A DNA stretch of 64,000 nt from Plectosphaerella cucumerina (Eukaryota; Ascomycota; Sordariomycetes; Glomerellales; Plectosphaerellaceae). This document shows positions 21,959 to 32,400 of the stretch, piece after piece. Each line of letters begins with the position of its first letter. Position 1 is the stretch's first letter. Where the stretch lies: assembly GCA_020746995.1 (NCBI GenBank), contig JAGPXD010000002.1, forward strand, positions 3,596,001-3,660,000, given 5' to 3'. The translations under genes were made by a program, and so were the position numbers. The notes under the pieces are model-generated. The model was not told where the DNA came from and did no database searches. It saw nothing but the letters and a program-made list of their open reading frames with translations.

Positions 21959-22790
21959 GATAGGCGATCTTGATTACCATTTCTGCAGTTGCGCCAGGAT
22001 GAATTCGGATACCGGGTTACCTGTAGCTTTTGTTCTTCGAAGCAAATGACCGTTGGCTAGCCTCAAAATCCGGAGTGCATGTCACCAGCGCCCGAATGGG
22101 CCTGTTGGTTGCCCCAATGTGGTAACTTACGAGCTTGGCGTCGGCTCGATGCTGCCAAGATGAGGTTTGCAGGGATGTCGTACATCTGATCGGGCACCGC
22201 CACATCAGATGACCCAGGCATTGCAAGGCGTTATACGGTCAGGCCTCGCTTTTTGAGGAGTACTTGGGCAGGCGTTCCTTTTTGTCGTACGAGGTTGATG
22301 GGGTGACGTCTGAACAGGCAAGTGGCGAAGCAGGCAAGGCTCTTAGGCAAAGGAAAGGCTGGGATGTCATCACGCCAAGACTGAAGATGCCAAAATGAAA
22401 TATCGGGATGTGCCAAGACGAGGGGATAGGCATTGAGAGGACATGCGCATCGATGCATCCCGAAGATGCCTCTCGTTCATGGCAATTGGTCGCCCGCCAT
22501 GCTCTGATCATCCTCGATGGTACACCCAACCAAGGACCCCTCATCGACTAGAACCTCATTCTGGGCCGGCCATGGTTCAATAATGGGGTGAGCCTTTCGA
22601 CAAGACACTTGTGTGTATGAGGGATGATTCTCGGGTTGTGGGGGGGGGGGGGGGGGGGGGGGGCGGACATGGTATGAAGACGGTTTCGTGAATCTTCACC
22701 ATGAGATTTCATACATCACAAGCCAACCTGATGTTCTCCAACACTTGACGCAGGCCTCATCCAGAGGTTCCTCTCTGTCTACCCCAGCCC
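21959..22790. other. Intergenic region with a 24-base poly-G run
   Basis: An 832-bp stretch between two minus-strand genes. It is notable for an uninterrupted G-run at 22640-22663. The sequence just before 22790 probably belongs to the 3' end of the HET gene. No other feature is supported. Confidence 0.5.
22640..22663 (+). repeat. Homopolymeric G tract (24 G)
   Basis: Twenty-four consecutive G residues bounded by TT-G and C. The tract could form a G-quadruplex, and its length is likely unstable or uncertain in sequencing. It lies just downstream of the HET gene's stop codon. Confidence 0.9.
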
Positions 22791-24659
22791 TCATCTGATC
22801 ATAAAGGTTGTCCTGATTGCCTCCTCACCCAACTCCTCCACCCACCTTCCATCCATTACGCATTCGACATAACATTCTCCCACAAATAGATACCCATCCC
22901 CAGTTGGCCGCAGACAAAACGGCGTCCGCGCTCCAAACAAAACACACAACACATCCCCCACGGCCGCCACCGGCGGACACAGCGCAAACAACCCCCTATT
23001 GCCCCTGGCGAACCTCCTTCCTCTGGCGCCCCCGGAGACCTTCTCCATCCACCGACGACAATCTCCCCCCTTTGCCATCTGCTTCACCTCATCGGAGATC
23101 TTGACCCCTCCCGAGGCAGCGCGGTAGATAAAGTCGGCGCCGTCCGCGATCCGCTCCTCGCGGCTCGTAGGCTCGTCGCCCTTGCGCGTCTTGACTGCCG
23201 ACAGGGTCTCGAGGAACATCCCGAGGCCGTCGCCGCCTCTGATCAAGCCTCCGGGTCCGGCTTCGGGCTGGCGGGACCACAAGTCGGTGATCCGGCCCGA
23301 CTCAATAGCCACTTCTGAGGCGAGGAGGACATCGCCGAGAAATGAAATCTCATCAATGACGATGCCGTCTATAGACAAGACGCGATTGTCGTCGAGGAAG
23401 GTGATGTTCGGGGCAAAGCCGCCAACGGAAACGTCCCCCGATGGACGGAATTCACAAGTATCGTCTCCCAAGAGATTGTAAAGACCCTCCTGACTATCCC
23501 ACTGCGTGACCCAAGTCGGCAGTTTGCGTTCTTTGAACCCTGTGCAAGCTGTCAGCAATGAAGAAAGTCACCCTTTGGGAGATACATACCGACGCCGAGG
23601 TCCGCGGAAGCATGCTGCACCGTGTTAAGAACCATGAAGAAGGCATCCCTGCGTAGCATCCTCACGACAAAATCATGATACACCTTATCTGCCGACAGCG
23701 TATAGTCGACCTCGACAATCCTCTTACCGTCTGGCCCCTCCTGCGCAGCCGGATGCCCCATCAGCGCATAGATGTGATCTCTCGGATCACCCGTCTGTTG
23801 CCACCGGGCCCTATGCATCTCATATGTGAAGTTGAGCTCTTTCTTCTGGTACGCTGCCCGCGAAAACAGCCGGTCCATGTAACATGGTCTCCAGACAAGG
23901 AGATCGAAGCGGCGACGGAGGGCGTAGGCGTCATCTTTCAGCAAGGCCGCGGCCTTGGACATGTATGTCCAGTCAAGCTCGGCGTCTCCCCAGATTAGCT
24001 GCTTGGGTGCATCGGTGCCGATTTCCTGGAGGACCCATTTACGGCCAAACTGCAATGGTCAGCGGGAGAAAGCTCATCAACAGGAGGCAACTAACGTAGG
24101 GTAGCTTGAAGAGCCAGCCGAGGGAGACCCAGTCTTGCTCCGCGAATTGGGTCAGATCGCCATCGGCCAGTCGTGAACGGAACTCTTCCCGGAGAACAGG
24201 ATCATCGCTGACAGCTGCAAGCGACTTTGTGAGTTCGAAAGCGCGGGCTGCGTCGTCGCCATGGTCCAGTCCTAGCCAGACAAGGACGCGGGATGCCTTT
24301 TGATAAATTGAGTTCATGTGTCGAACCTGTTGGCTCCTCTCGACGAGATCCTGCTGATTGATGCAGACCTGATCGACCCAGATGGTGCGTGTGTCCGTCG
24401 TGGAGCGCAATCGGCGGAGGGCGACAGCGACACTGCTAGTAATGGGCAGCGTCTTGTCGTCGCAGATGATGGTATCGGGCACGTGGTTGCGGCCCCAGAC
24501 GTAGGAGAGGGCTTCGAAGGGGCCGGGGTTGGAAACACTCATTCTCCTGAGCGAGCCACGCAAGGGTTCGGCGGGCTCGCCGGGCGCGAGGTCGAGAACG
24601 CGGGCGAACTCGCGGTTCGCCGGGCTCGGGATGGTCTCATAGTGGTAGAGGGCGCCCAT
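22791..24659 (-). CDS. HET-domain (heterokaryon incompatibility) protein
   Basis: Predicted 590-residue protein. Minus-strand exons are 24659-24096, 24049-23590 and 23539-22791, with introns of 46 and 50 bp. The HET domain (PF06985) fills roughly residues 40-200, with FEALSYVWG, then IWVDQVCINQQDLVERSQQV and SRVLVWLG, the family's three signatures in order. The C-terminal half is the usual variable region; VGECYVECVMDGRW near the end is the common 'YVHGIMDGE' element of HET proteins. HET domains mediate non-self recognition and cell death after hyphal fusion, or act as general innate-immunity-like modules; the partner is unknown. I chose the Met at 24659 because LYHYETIPSP is the usual first block. 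An in-frame Met at 24815 would add 52 residues and may include an unspliced intron. Confidence 0.88.
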
Positions 24660-24940
24660 GCTGGGCGCGTCTGCGTATGATGCGAGGGGTCTTGTTCGAT
24701 ATTGAAGGACGCAGAACGCAATGATCTGGTCGACCGACCTTACTTGACTGTGTGCCCAGGTGTCGTCGTGCGAGAGGTCATGATTGAGAGCGACAAGTGG
24801 GATGCCTCTCGGCAATTTGGCGTCATGCAGGATTCAGGCTCCGCCACACCATCACACTGCCTGTCAGTGGCCGATGACCCGCCTAGCCCCTGCTGCACAT
24901 TGTGATCTTTACATTTCATTCTCCATCATCACATCTGTCG

Positions 24941-26965
24941 TCACGGCAAAGGCCAGCCGGTGCCCACCGACGTCAACAGCTCGTCCATCGATGGTACGAC
25001 CCAAGTGTCCCAATTCGTATCCTCGCTGCCCTCGTCCGCATCGCCCTCCCCTTCGCCGTCGCCATCTCCATCGACCTCGCCCCCCTTTTCTCCGCCGCCG
25101 CCGTTAGGGGTCCACGGTGCCGACGCCAGGTCCAGTAATGGCGGGACTCGCGTCGCGTGCAGGCCAAATTGCTCTTCAAGCAACTGGCTCCCGGCATCCA
25201 GGATGCCAACGGCGTACTTCATGAACTCGGCGCCGGTGGAGCGCACGCGCAGGACCCAGCGGTACTCGGCCAGCTTGTTGATGTAGTCCTCGCGCTCGAG
25301 AACGTCCTCCGTTCGGCTCGTGGCGCATAGCACACCGGCGAAGATGCCGATGATGGCGAGGCTGATGCTCGAGGAGAAGTACCAGAAGCTCTGGAAGTGC
25401 TCGGCCTTGAGACGCTTGACAAATTCGAGGGCTGAGATGAATCGGGCCTCGGCGGCACGTCGTGTGATGGCGTACAGATCACCATCGCCAGGTGCCAGGG
25501 AGCCTGGGGCCGGGGCTGGGCCATGGCAGCGCATGATGGCGCGATGTAGTGTGATTTCGGCGGTGTAGTAGGCCAGGTGTAGGTAGCCGACAGAAGAGAG
25601 CTTCATGGGTACTGTATCCTCGAGGGATAGGCCCGGCGGCATGGCTGCATACCAGGCGCGAAGCTCGAGCTGTAATGGTTTTGCAGCGGCTAGCATGTCG
25701 TGGAGGGTGCGCTGTTCCTTCAGGGCGCGCAGGGTGAAGAATGTGTCGAGCAGCTCAGCGACGATGCGGGTCAGCGAGACCATCCGGAGAAAGGTTTGGC
25801 GGCCCTTCTCGATCTCGGCACTTCCCTCCTCGCGGTCGTCGTCCTTTGCCGTCTCGGGAAAGTCGGATGGGGTCAGGGGCATGACGTCCCAGTCGTCTGC
25901 GCGGATGTGCGAGCCTCGGCCGTATACTAAAGCCCCCCATTTGTCCTGCATGTAGAGGGCCCAGGCAACGCGCTTGCGCACGCCGCGCTCCCAGTCGGGG
26001 ATCTGCCAGTCGGTGCAGTCTGCGTTCAGACCCAGATTCTGTGCCATGGCGACCAGGTGTCCGGTGAGTGCCCACGAGCCGACATTGGGCGACTGGGTCA
26101 GCACGAGGCCGCCTTGGAGGTCGGAGATCTTGGGTCGGCGGTGGACGTCGAAGAGCATGGTCAGGACCTTGGCCTCGAGCACTTTGGCGTCTGGTTTGGG
26201 CAGGCCTGAGAGGGCGTGGCTGTATGACCACCAGTTCAGGGCGAGGACGTACACGGCGCCGAGGCCGGTTGGTGTGAGCTCGCGGTAGCTCCGGCCGTGT
26301 TTCTCCAGGAAGACGTTCTTGTGGAGTATGGGAAAGCTCGGGTGGACGATGCGGAAGTAGATCTTGACGAGCTCGGGTCCGTGTGGGTAGACAAACTTCT
26401 CGATAGCATCGAGATTGGCCAGCTCGGCGTCCATCTCTTCTTTGGTGTCGGGGCGCATCATGAAGTGCGCAGCGGTGCCGGCCCTCCGCAAGATTTGGGG
26501 TGGCCGCAGCGGAGGGAACTCGCCCTTGTCGTTACATGGCAGGAAGCGTGTCCACGAGGGATCAAAGTCGCCAGTGGCTCCCAGCACGGAGCTTGACTGG
26601 CGGTTCTGGTGGCCGAGGGTCTCCTTGAGCAGCGAGCGGCCGGGGAGCTGAGCATAGTCGCGGAGCACGGGGGTGTCCGAGGCCGATTTGTGGCGAGACG
26701 GTCTCGATCGACCACCGGCACTGGCAACCATCTGGATGGGTTGGCGGTGACCACCAGAGGCAGGGGGGGCGGAGGTCCGGTTGTCATCGTTGGCGGCGGA
26801 GAGGGCACGCTTCTTTCGAGGTGGTTCCTGGACGTAGGTACACTGCGTAGAGCGGGAATCGCACAAGACGCAGTTGACGGCGTCATCCGAGGCGAAGAGG
26901 CAACGAATCTTGCGGCGGCGACAGTTGTCGCAGGGGCGCAGGTCTTTTGGTCGGGGGCTGGCCAT
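24941..26965 (-). CDS. Zn(II)2Cys6 transcription factor
   Basis: A 674-residue intronless regulator. The zinc cluster is almost at the N-terminus: RPCDNCRRRKIRC, then Cys-x2-Cys and a final Cys, giving C-x2-C-x6-C-x9-C-x2-C-x6-C at about residues 12-43, followed by a basic EPPRKKR linker, a likely nuclear localisation signal. The middle homology domain (PF04082) spans about 190-480, with YFRIVHPSFPILHKNVF and VAWALYMQDKWGALVYGR. The C-terminal 50 residues are strongly acidic with GDGDGEGEGDADEG, a probable activation region. The start at 26965 places the cluster where it normally lies. It is read on the same strand as the HET gene downstream and the racemase gene upstream, but 282 and 596 bp separate them, so separate transcripts are expected. 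Confidence 0.9.
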   Translation of the reverse strand: MASPRPKDLRPCDNCRRRKIRCLFASDDAVNCVLCDSRSTQCTYVQEPPRKKRALSAANDDNRTSAPPASGGHRQPIQMVASAGGRSRPSRHKSASDTPVLRDYAQLPGRSLLKETLGHQNRQSSSVLGATGDFDPSWTRFLPCNDKGEFPPLRPPQILRRAGTAAHFMMRPDTKEEMDAELANLDAIEKFVYPHGPELVKIYFRIVHPSFPILHKNVFLEKHGRSYRELTPTGLGAVYVLALNWWSYSHALSGLPKPDAKVLEAKVLTMLFDVHRRPKISDLQGGLVLTQSPNVGSWALTGHLVAMAQNLGLNADCTDWQIPDWERGVRKRVAWALYMQDKWGALVYGRGSHIRADDWDVMPLTPSDFPETAKDDDREEGSAEIEKGRQTFLRMVSLTRIVAELLDTFFTLRALKEQRTLHDMLAAAKPLQLELRAWYAAMPPGLSLEDTVPMKLSSVGYLHLAYYTAEITLHRAIMRCHGPAPAPGSLAPGDGDLYAITRRAAEARFISALEFVKRLKAEHFQSFWYFSSSISLAIIGIFAGVLCATSRTEDVLEREDYINKLAEYRWVLRVRSTGAEFMKYAVGILDAGSQLLEEQFGLHATRVPPLLDLASAPWTPNGGGGEKGGEVDGDGDGEGEGDADEGSEDTNWDTWVVPSMDELLTSVGTGWPLP

Positions 26966-27561
26966 TTGATGGAATGGTCAGACGGCAGGGGTTAAGGAGA
27001 GAGAGGGCAGGCCAAGGAGGCGGACAGGCGTCAGGGTGGGAGGGAGGAGGAGTCGAAGAGGAGGATGGTGACGGCCGGGGGTCTCTGCCAGCGAAGCGTC
27101 TGCGTCTGCGTCACCATGTCTCCATCGTGGGCGAATCTGAAGATGGGTGACAAGTTCATTGAGCGGAGAGAGAACAGTAGTGGATTGGACGGAGAGGATG
27201 GAGGACGACGTGGAGGTCGGGACGTGACGTGAGGCGAGCCGGGCTCAAGCTGTGGGGGAACAAGCTGCATGTTGCTCGACTGAGGTGAAGCTCGAGCGTG
27301 GGAAATTGTGGAGGCTCGAGATGGCGGCAGAGATAAGGAAACACTGCGCTAGCCCGACGCGGTTAGCAGGCGCCCGCACCCCCAGGCTTGGTTTGTGTTA
27401 GTCATCGATAGCGATGGCTCGTACTGGTCAATCGGGGGCCAGGTCCAATTTGGCTTATCTCTGTTCACCTCGTCTGCGACTGCACCTGCCTGCACCTTTC
27501 CTCAGCACATGCCATGCCTGCTCCCCCCTCTCTTCCGATCGAGTCGAGTCCCGTCTCTCCG
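26966..27561. other. Intergenic region upstream of the Zn2Cys6 regulator
   Basis: A 596-bp stretch holding the promoter of the downstream regulator and the 3' end of the racemase gene. Purine-rich near 26990-27065. No gene or RNA found. Confidence 0.5.
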
Positions 27562-28356
27562 CTACTTCAAGGCCAAGCGGTAGTCCACAGAGTCTAGCCG
27601 TCGCCTGCCAAGCAATGCGTCGAGTGTCAACATCCCTGCCGCCATCTGGTCGATGACCTCGACCTCGCGGCCCATCGCCTCGCTCGCCTCGTGCACCCAC
27701 GCTTCCATGCCTGCGAGCAGAACGCCGCCCATGCAGAGCACGTCGACTTCGCCATCCCCTTCTTGTTGGATCATCTTTGTCGTGGCTTCGCCAATCTTTC
27801 GTCGTGCTTCAAGGCACTCTTCCAGAGGCCTCTCCGGGACGTCTGCCATGCCAACCCCCGAGGCGGCCACGCCAGCAAACCTCGCCAAGTCCCGCCGATC
27901 GTCGCCCAGCAGAGTGCGCACACCCCTTGTCAGCAGCGCTTCGTACGGCGCGCCTGTCGTGATGATGCCGAAGCGCGACGTGGGGCCCAACAGCTGCAGC
28001 GCCGCGAAGACGCTCGCGTCAAAGATGCCCACCACCGGCCTCGTGCCCATGTGCTTTTGCATCAGCCGCACGATCGGGTGGTCGGCGTAGCAGGCACCCA
28101 GGAAACCGTCATAGTCGGGCGCCAGCTTCAGCAGCAGCGGCAAGCAGTGCGCCACGCTCTCCTCCATGTCGGCTTGTGACGTGATTATGGCCGGCCCTGT
28201 TGGACATGTCCAGTATGTGATTGTCGTTCCGGCGGCCAGGGGCAGCGCCGCCAGGATAGGCTCGAACTTGTCCGTCATGGACGCGCTGCTGTTGGGGTTG
28301 AAGACGAGGACGCGACGAGAGTATCTCGGGCCCGGCCGGGAGTTTTTGACGACCAT
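27562..28356 (-). CDS. Asp/Glu/hydantoin racemase family protein (Dcg1-like)
   Basis: Predicted 264-residue single-exon enzyme of PF01177. The N-terminal RRVLVFNPNSSASMTD is the family's opening strand and phosphate/substrate loop. The two cysteines expected to act as acid and base are in GACYADHPIV and VDVLCMGGVLLAGM; the second motif departs from the commoner L-G-C-A-G-M. GIFDASVFAALQLL is also typical of the hydantoin/allantoin racemase branch that includes yeast Dcg1. Such enzymes racemise hydantoins or allantoin and feed purine-nitrogen use. The exact substrate is unproven. The Met at 28356 was chosen because upstream in-frame sequence is low-complexity Arg/Gly-rich and not family-like. 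Neighbouring genes include a Zn2Cys6 regulator 0.6 kb downstream. Confidence 0.86.
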   Translation of the reverse strand: MVVKNSRPGPRYSRRVLVFNPNSSASMTDKFEPILAALPLAAGTTITYWTCPTGPAIITSQADMEESVAHCLPLLLKLAPDYDGFLGACYADHPIVRLMQKHMGTRPVVGIFDASVFAALQLLGPTSRFGIITTGAPYEALLTRGVRTLLGDDRRDLARFAGVAASGVGMADVPERPLEECLEARRKIGEATTKMIQQEGDGEVDVLCMGGVLLAGMEAWVHEASEAMGREVEVIDQMAAGMLTLDALLGRRRLDSVDYRLALK

Positions 28357-29484
28357 GGTGAGAGAATATCGGGTGTGAAGTTGCGAGGTGAGTTGAGAGT
28401 GACTTGTGAGCTGTGATGGAAGAAGAAGCTGAATGAAAGACGGAAGGAAAGCCGAGAGGAAAGCCGAAGGATACAAGTATGAGGAAACGAGCGACTGACC
28501 GAAAGAACGGACCCCCCGCGACGGCACGGGGCCTCCTCTCGGCGGGCTCGTCCGTCTTGTAGTCCCCGGCCGCCCCGTCCCGCGGTCGAAGGCCGCCCGT
28601 GTGAAGCCCGCGAGCAGCCCCACGACCCGCGCCCGCGGGCCCGCCCCCGTGAGAACCGCGGCGGCCGGCGTCCCGCATGCGTAGCGCCAAAAACACTGCG
28701 CAAAATGCTGGGGAGATAAGCTGCTCGGCGTCGCTTGCCTCATCCTTGGTGGTGTCTTGCCCTTGGATTTCCAGGATCGAGTCTGGCAGCCAACTCCCAC
28801 CACGTATTGTTCCCGTCTATTTCTACTCCCTCGAGTCTTGGTATTCTCTTCTTGCACATGGCTGTCGATAGTGCTCACTGTGATTTTCGGGCGTGGCTTG
28901 TCCTACTTCGCAAAGCTGTCGCGGAGCTTATGATGATTGTCGGCGGTTTATCGGTTTGCATTTGAGCAAGTGTCGGTACGGCTTCCGGCCACGGGTGTTC
29001 TGGGAAGACAATTCAAGTCAGCAAGTGTCAACAAAAGAAGATGGGTGTCCGCCACGGTCGCGAGTCGCCCTGTGACCCTTCGGCAACTCGCGACCGCGAA
29101 CAAACCATTTGAGTCCTTTTGGTTTCCCCATGCCTTTCCAGGTAGGGTACTCATAGCCGACACCACGTAGAGGTAGGAACTCGTCGTCGACCGCGGCCAG
29201 CCGCCCACCCACCCATGGCCCCTATCGATATTAGCATTAAATCTTGAAACAGACAAACAACAAAAGCCATGATGGCCCGCTAATGCGTGAACATCCATCA
29301 TGGCCAGGCAAAGGTCAAGAGTTACGAACTCCGAGGTTTGAAGGCAATCGGATGCCCCCCCTCTTTCGGGGCCATTGAATGGCCCGAATTCTGGATTGTG
29401 AATGTGACGGGAATGTCACATGGAGTCTGCCTCGAGCAGGCACCGCCTCGAGGATGTCCCTGGCCGCGTCGCGCCACCTCGTGC
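28357..29484. other. Intergenic region with a short perfect hairpin
   Basis: A 1.1-kb stretch between two minus-strand genes. A perfect 11-bp inverted repeat, CGGTCGCGAGT (29055-29065) and ACTCGCGACCG (29086-29096), is separated by 20 bases. The G+C-rich part at 28500-28680 is probably promoter of the racemase gene. No coding region is supported. Confidence 0.5.
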
Positions 29485-32400
29485 TCAATTTCTGGGCTTC
29501 ATACCGGACCAGTGGCCCATGCCGCCGTCGACATCGCCCTCGTCGTTGGAGTAGATCCAAATTGCTGAGGCTTCTTCACCCGCTTCGTCATCCTCTTCCA
29601 GAGGAGGTGTGTAATGGAGATGACTGCCCTGCCATGGGTAGACGACTCCAAGTCGTACATTGTGCCCGTTTTCCCGGGCCCATGTCCTGAAGATCCACGT
29701 TATCTGGTCAAGCCCTAGGTTGTCCTGATTGGTGAGCAAGTCGGCGTAAGGTGCGTAGGCTGCCATATTCGCAGATGTGGCTTGCTGGGTCTGTAGACGA
29801 GCAAAGAGGGACTGAAGGTCCTCGACAGTCGGAAGCTCGACGCCTGGCATCTGGAAGGTTATACTGCGCCTGATGGCATGAATAGCGCAGAGGAGACCCG
29901 TTGCTGATGTACGGACTGGTTCAAAGTCGTTCATTGGACTCCATGCGGGACGGCCGCTTTGACCAGTGCGGGCCGTTGTGGCTGGTATGACAAGTGCGGG
30001 GGGCGCCATGTCAGCTGGTGTCGGTACCGGCGATGATTCCGTACCGCAAGCCGTGTCTTGCTGCCCTTCGTCGAGCTTCTCCTGGGCCCTTGCTGCCACC
30101 TCCGCTCGGATCTCATTGCGAGCGGAATCGAAGATCTCGTTGGTGGCCGCCAGTCGATCCGCTTTCGAAAGGCCTTGGGGAATCTTGGCGAGCTTGGGGT
30201 CCACCCTGTCGATCTTCATCCGCCTATAGCAGGGCTGGCACATCGAGTTCTTGCCAGCGTTTCTGAGGCTGCGATCCTTCCTCAACACGCCACACTGTAA
30301 GCAGCGAGCATGGGCGGCCTCTTCTGACGCGGACCTGACACCAGCTTTTGCCTGCTTCTTCGGAGTTTCCGGGTCACCTGCTCGCCGACGGAAGTCCTGG
30401 CGACCAGCTTCCCGAATCACTCGTGTCCAGAGCTTCATGGTGACAGACGGGCGACGAGGGGAGCCATGGACCCGTAGGTATTCCTCATCCTCGGCCTCCT
30501 TCTGCTTCTTGGCCCTATCATAGCATCTGCGACAGAGACTGTCTTTGCCGGAAAGGGGGAAATTCCCAAAGGTGGCCTTGATGGGTCTTTGAGCACCGCA
30601 AGACCAACAGGTCCCGTCCGCCTCCTCCCATGACTTGGTTCGAGGTGCACGTTTCCTTGGTGCTCGATGGCCCGTAGGTGGGGGTGGAATCGTTTTCCCC
30701 TCTGCCTGGTACTTCTTGATAACATCCATCCTGGAGGCGGCAGAGCCTTCGGCTTTCCTCATGCTATCCAATCTGTGGATGCATCTGTTGCACGTGGAGT
30801 ACCTTCCCTGGTAAGTGAACATGTTGTCGCGCGGATAGCCGCAGCTCCAGCACTTCTCATGAGCATCCTCTTCCGACTTTGACCTCTTTGGGAGCATATT
30901 CCACCGCGTGAGCTGTCTCCTGGGAAGTGGCCCAGTGCGACGCAACGCCTGCGTTATGAAGTCGTCGGGCTCTTGCCCGTGCTCAGTGCCCCAGAACATC
31001 ACTCCTTTTTGGTCCTCCCATATCTTGCGAAGAACTTGAGACCAATGGACCTTCTTGCGAGTCGCATACATCGTGACAAGCTTGCGGCAGTAGTGACAGG
31101 TCGACCTTTTGCCTCGGTTCGTCCACGTAGAGTCATGTCCCTTGACTCTCCTCTTGCCACAGCGGCAGCAATAATCATCGGCCTGTTTCTGAGACGCCGT
31201 CGCCTCTGTTCGATCCGACCAGGAGCGTTTGGTGGGTCCTGCCGACGTCGGCCCCGAGTTGATCCAGCGATGTCTCTTGAAGTACTCATCCGGATCTCTT
31301 TTGAGCTGGCGTGCCAAGCGAAGAACCCTGCCGCACGTACCACACAAGAGACTCTTGCCGCGGCCAGTGTAGTCGAGGTTGATCCTCCTGGGCATCTTGC
31401 AGCGGTGGCAGTATTCGTCCGCCTCCAATTCCGACTCAGTACGATCGGGATGCTGTCTCCAGCGTTCTATGTCATCAAGTCTTGAGTTGATGATCCTATC
31501 TCGCCAACATTTGCCGCAGATAACGCCGACTACGTCACCAGGCGTGACGGCCGTGGTCCAACGATCCGCCTTGGCAATGTGCTGTCCCGATATGTTCTGC
31601 CAATTGCCCTGAAATATGTCGGGGACATCTTTGCCGCAATCAGCGCATCTCTCGATGACGGCTGGCACCGGAAGGCCCGAGCCATACATCTGGCTGCCTC
31701 GAATACCCTGGCGCAGGGGTGACATAACGTTGAGGCCATGGCTGAGAGACGCGAGATCAGGGAACCTCTCCCCACAAGCAGCGCTGGCCTTCTTGCGCAA
31801 TTGGACAACCCAGTCGTACGCAACCTTCGTGCTCCACAAGTTACCTGTTGTGGGCGTCTCTCGCACGTCCTTGACGAAGGTATTGAGAATGGCCACGAAA
31901 ATACCCTCTAGCATTCCCTGCTTGGGTTTGGCACTCTGTTTGATTGCTGCCAGAGACAGCACACGAACGTTGCAAGATACACCATCCTTCATGAGGTACA
32001 TGCCATGTGCTGAGGTGTCTTTGCCACTTGGCACGGACATCCGGCTGGCTCGCATGTGTGTCCTGATGCGACGGACTATGCCCCTGTTGGATTCTGTTCC
32101 AGAGCCGACGTAGGAGGCGGGATCTGTCATCCCCTGAGAGAGCGGAATGTCGACATATGTGCCGACTAGCTGAAGCTCGGGGACAAGGACTGGAAGGTCG
32201 AGTAAGTCCCATGGGGTCAGGTGTCTCCTTCCCAACACAGAGCGGACGATGTTGGGGACGTCCTGCAGGAGGTCCTCTGCCACTGCCCTTTCACCCCGCT
32301 CGCGGACGCTGACGTTGATCCATGAAATCACGGAGAACGCCACGGGCAACTCCAGGACGTCCGCTTGCATGTACTCAAATGAGTGCGGACTATTTCCAAT

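Noticed and set aside
28357..28878. N-terminal extension of the racemase to an upstream in-frame Met
   Set aside because: Extra residues are Arg/Gly/Ala low complexity and the family normally begins at the VLVFNPN strand.
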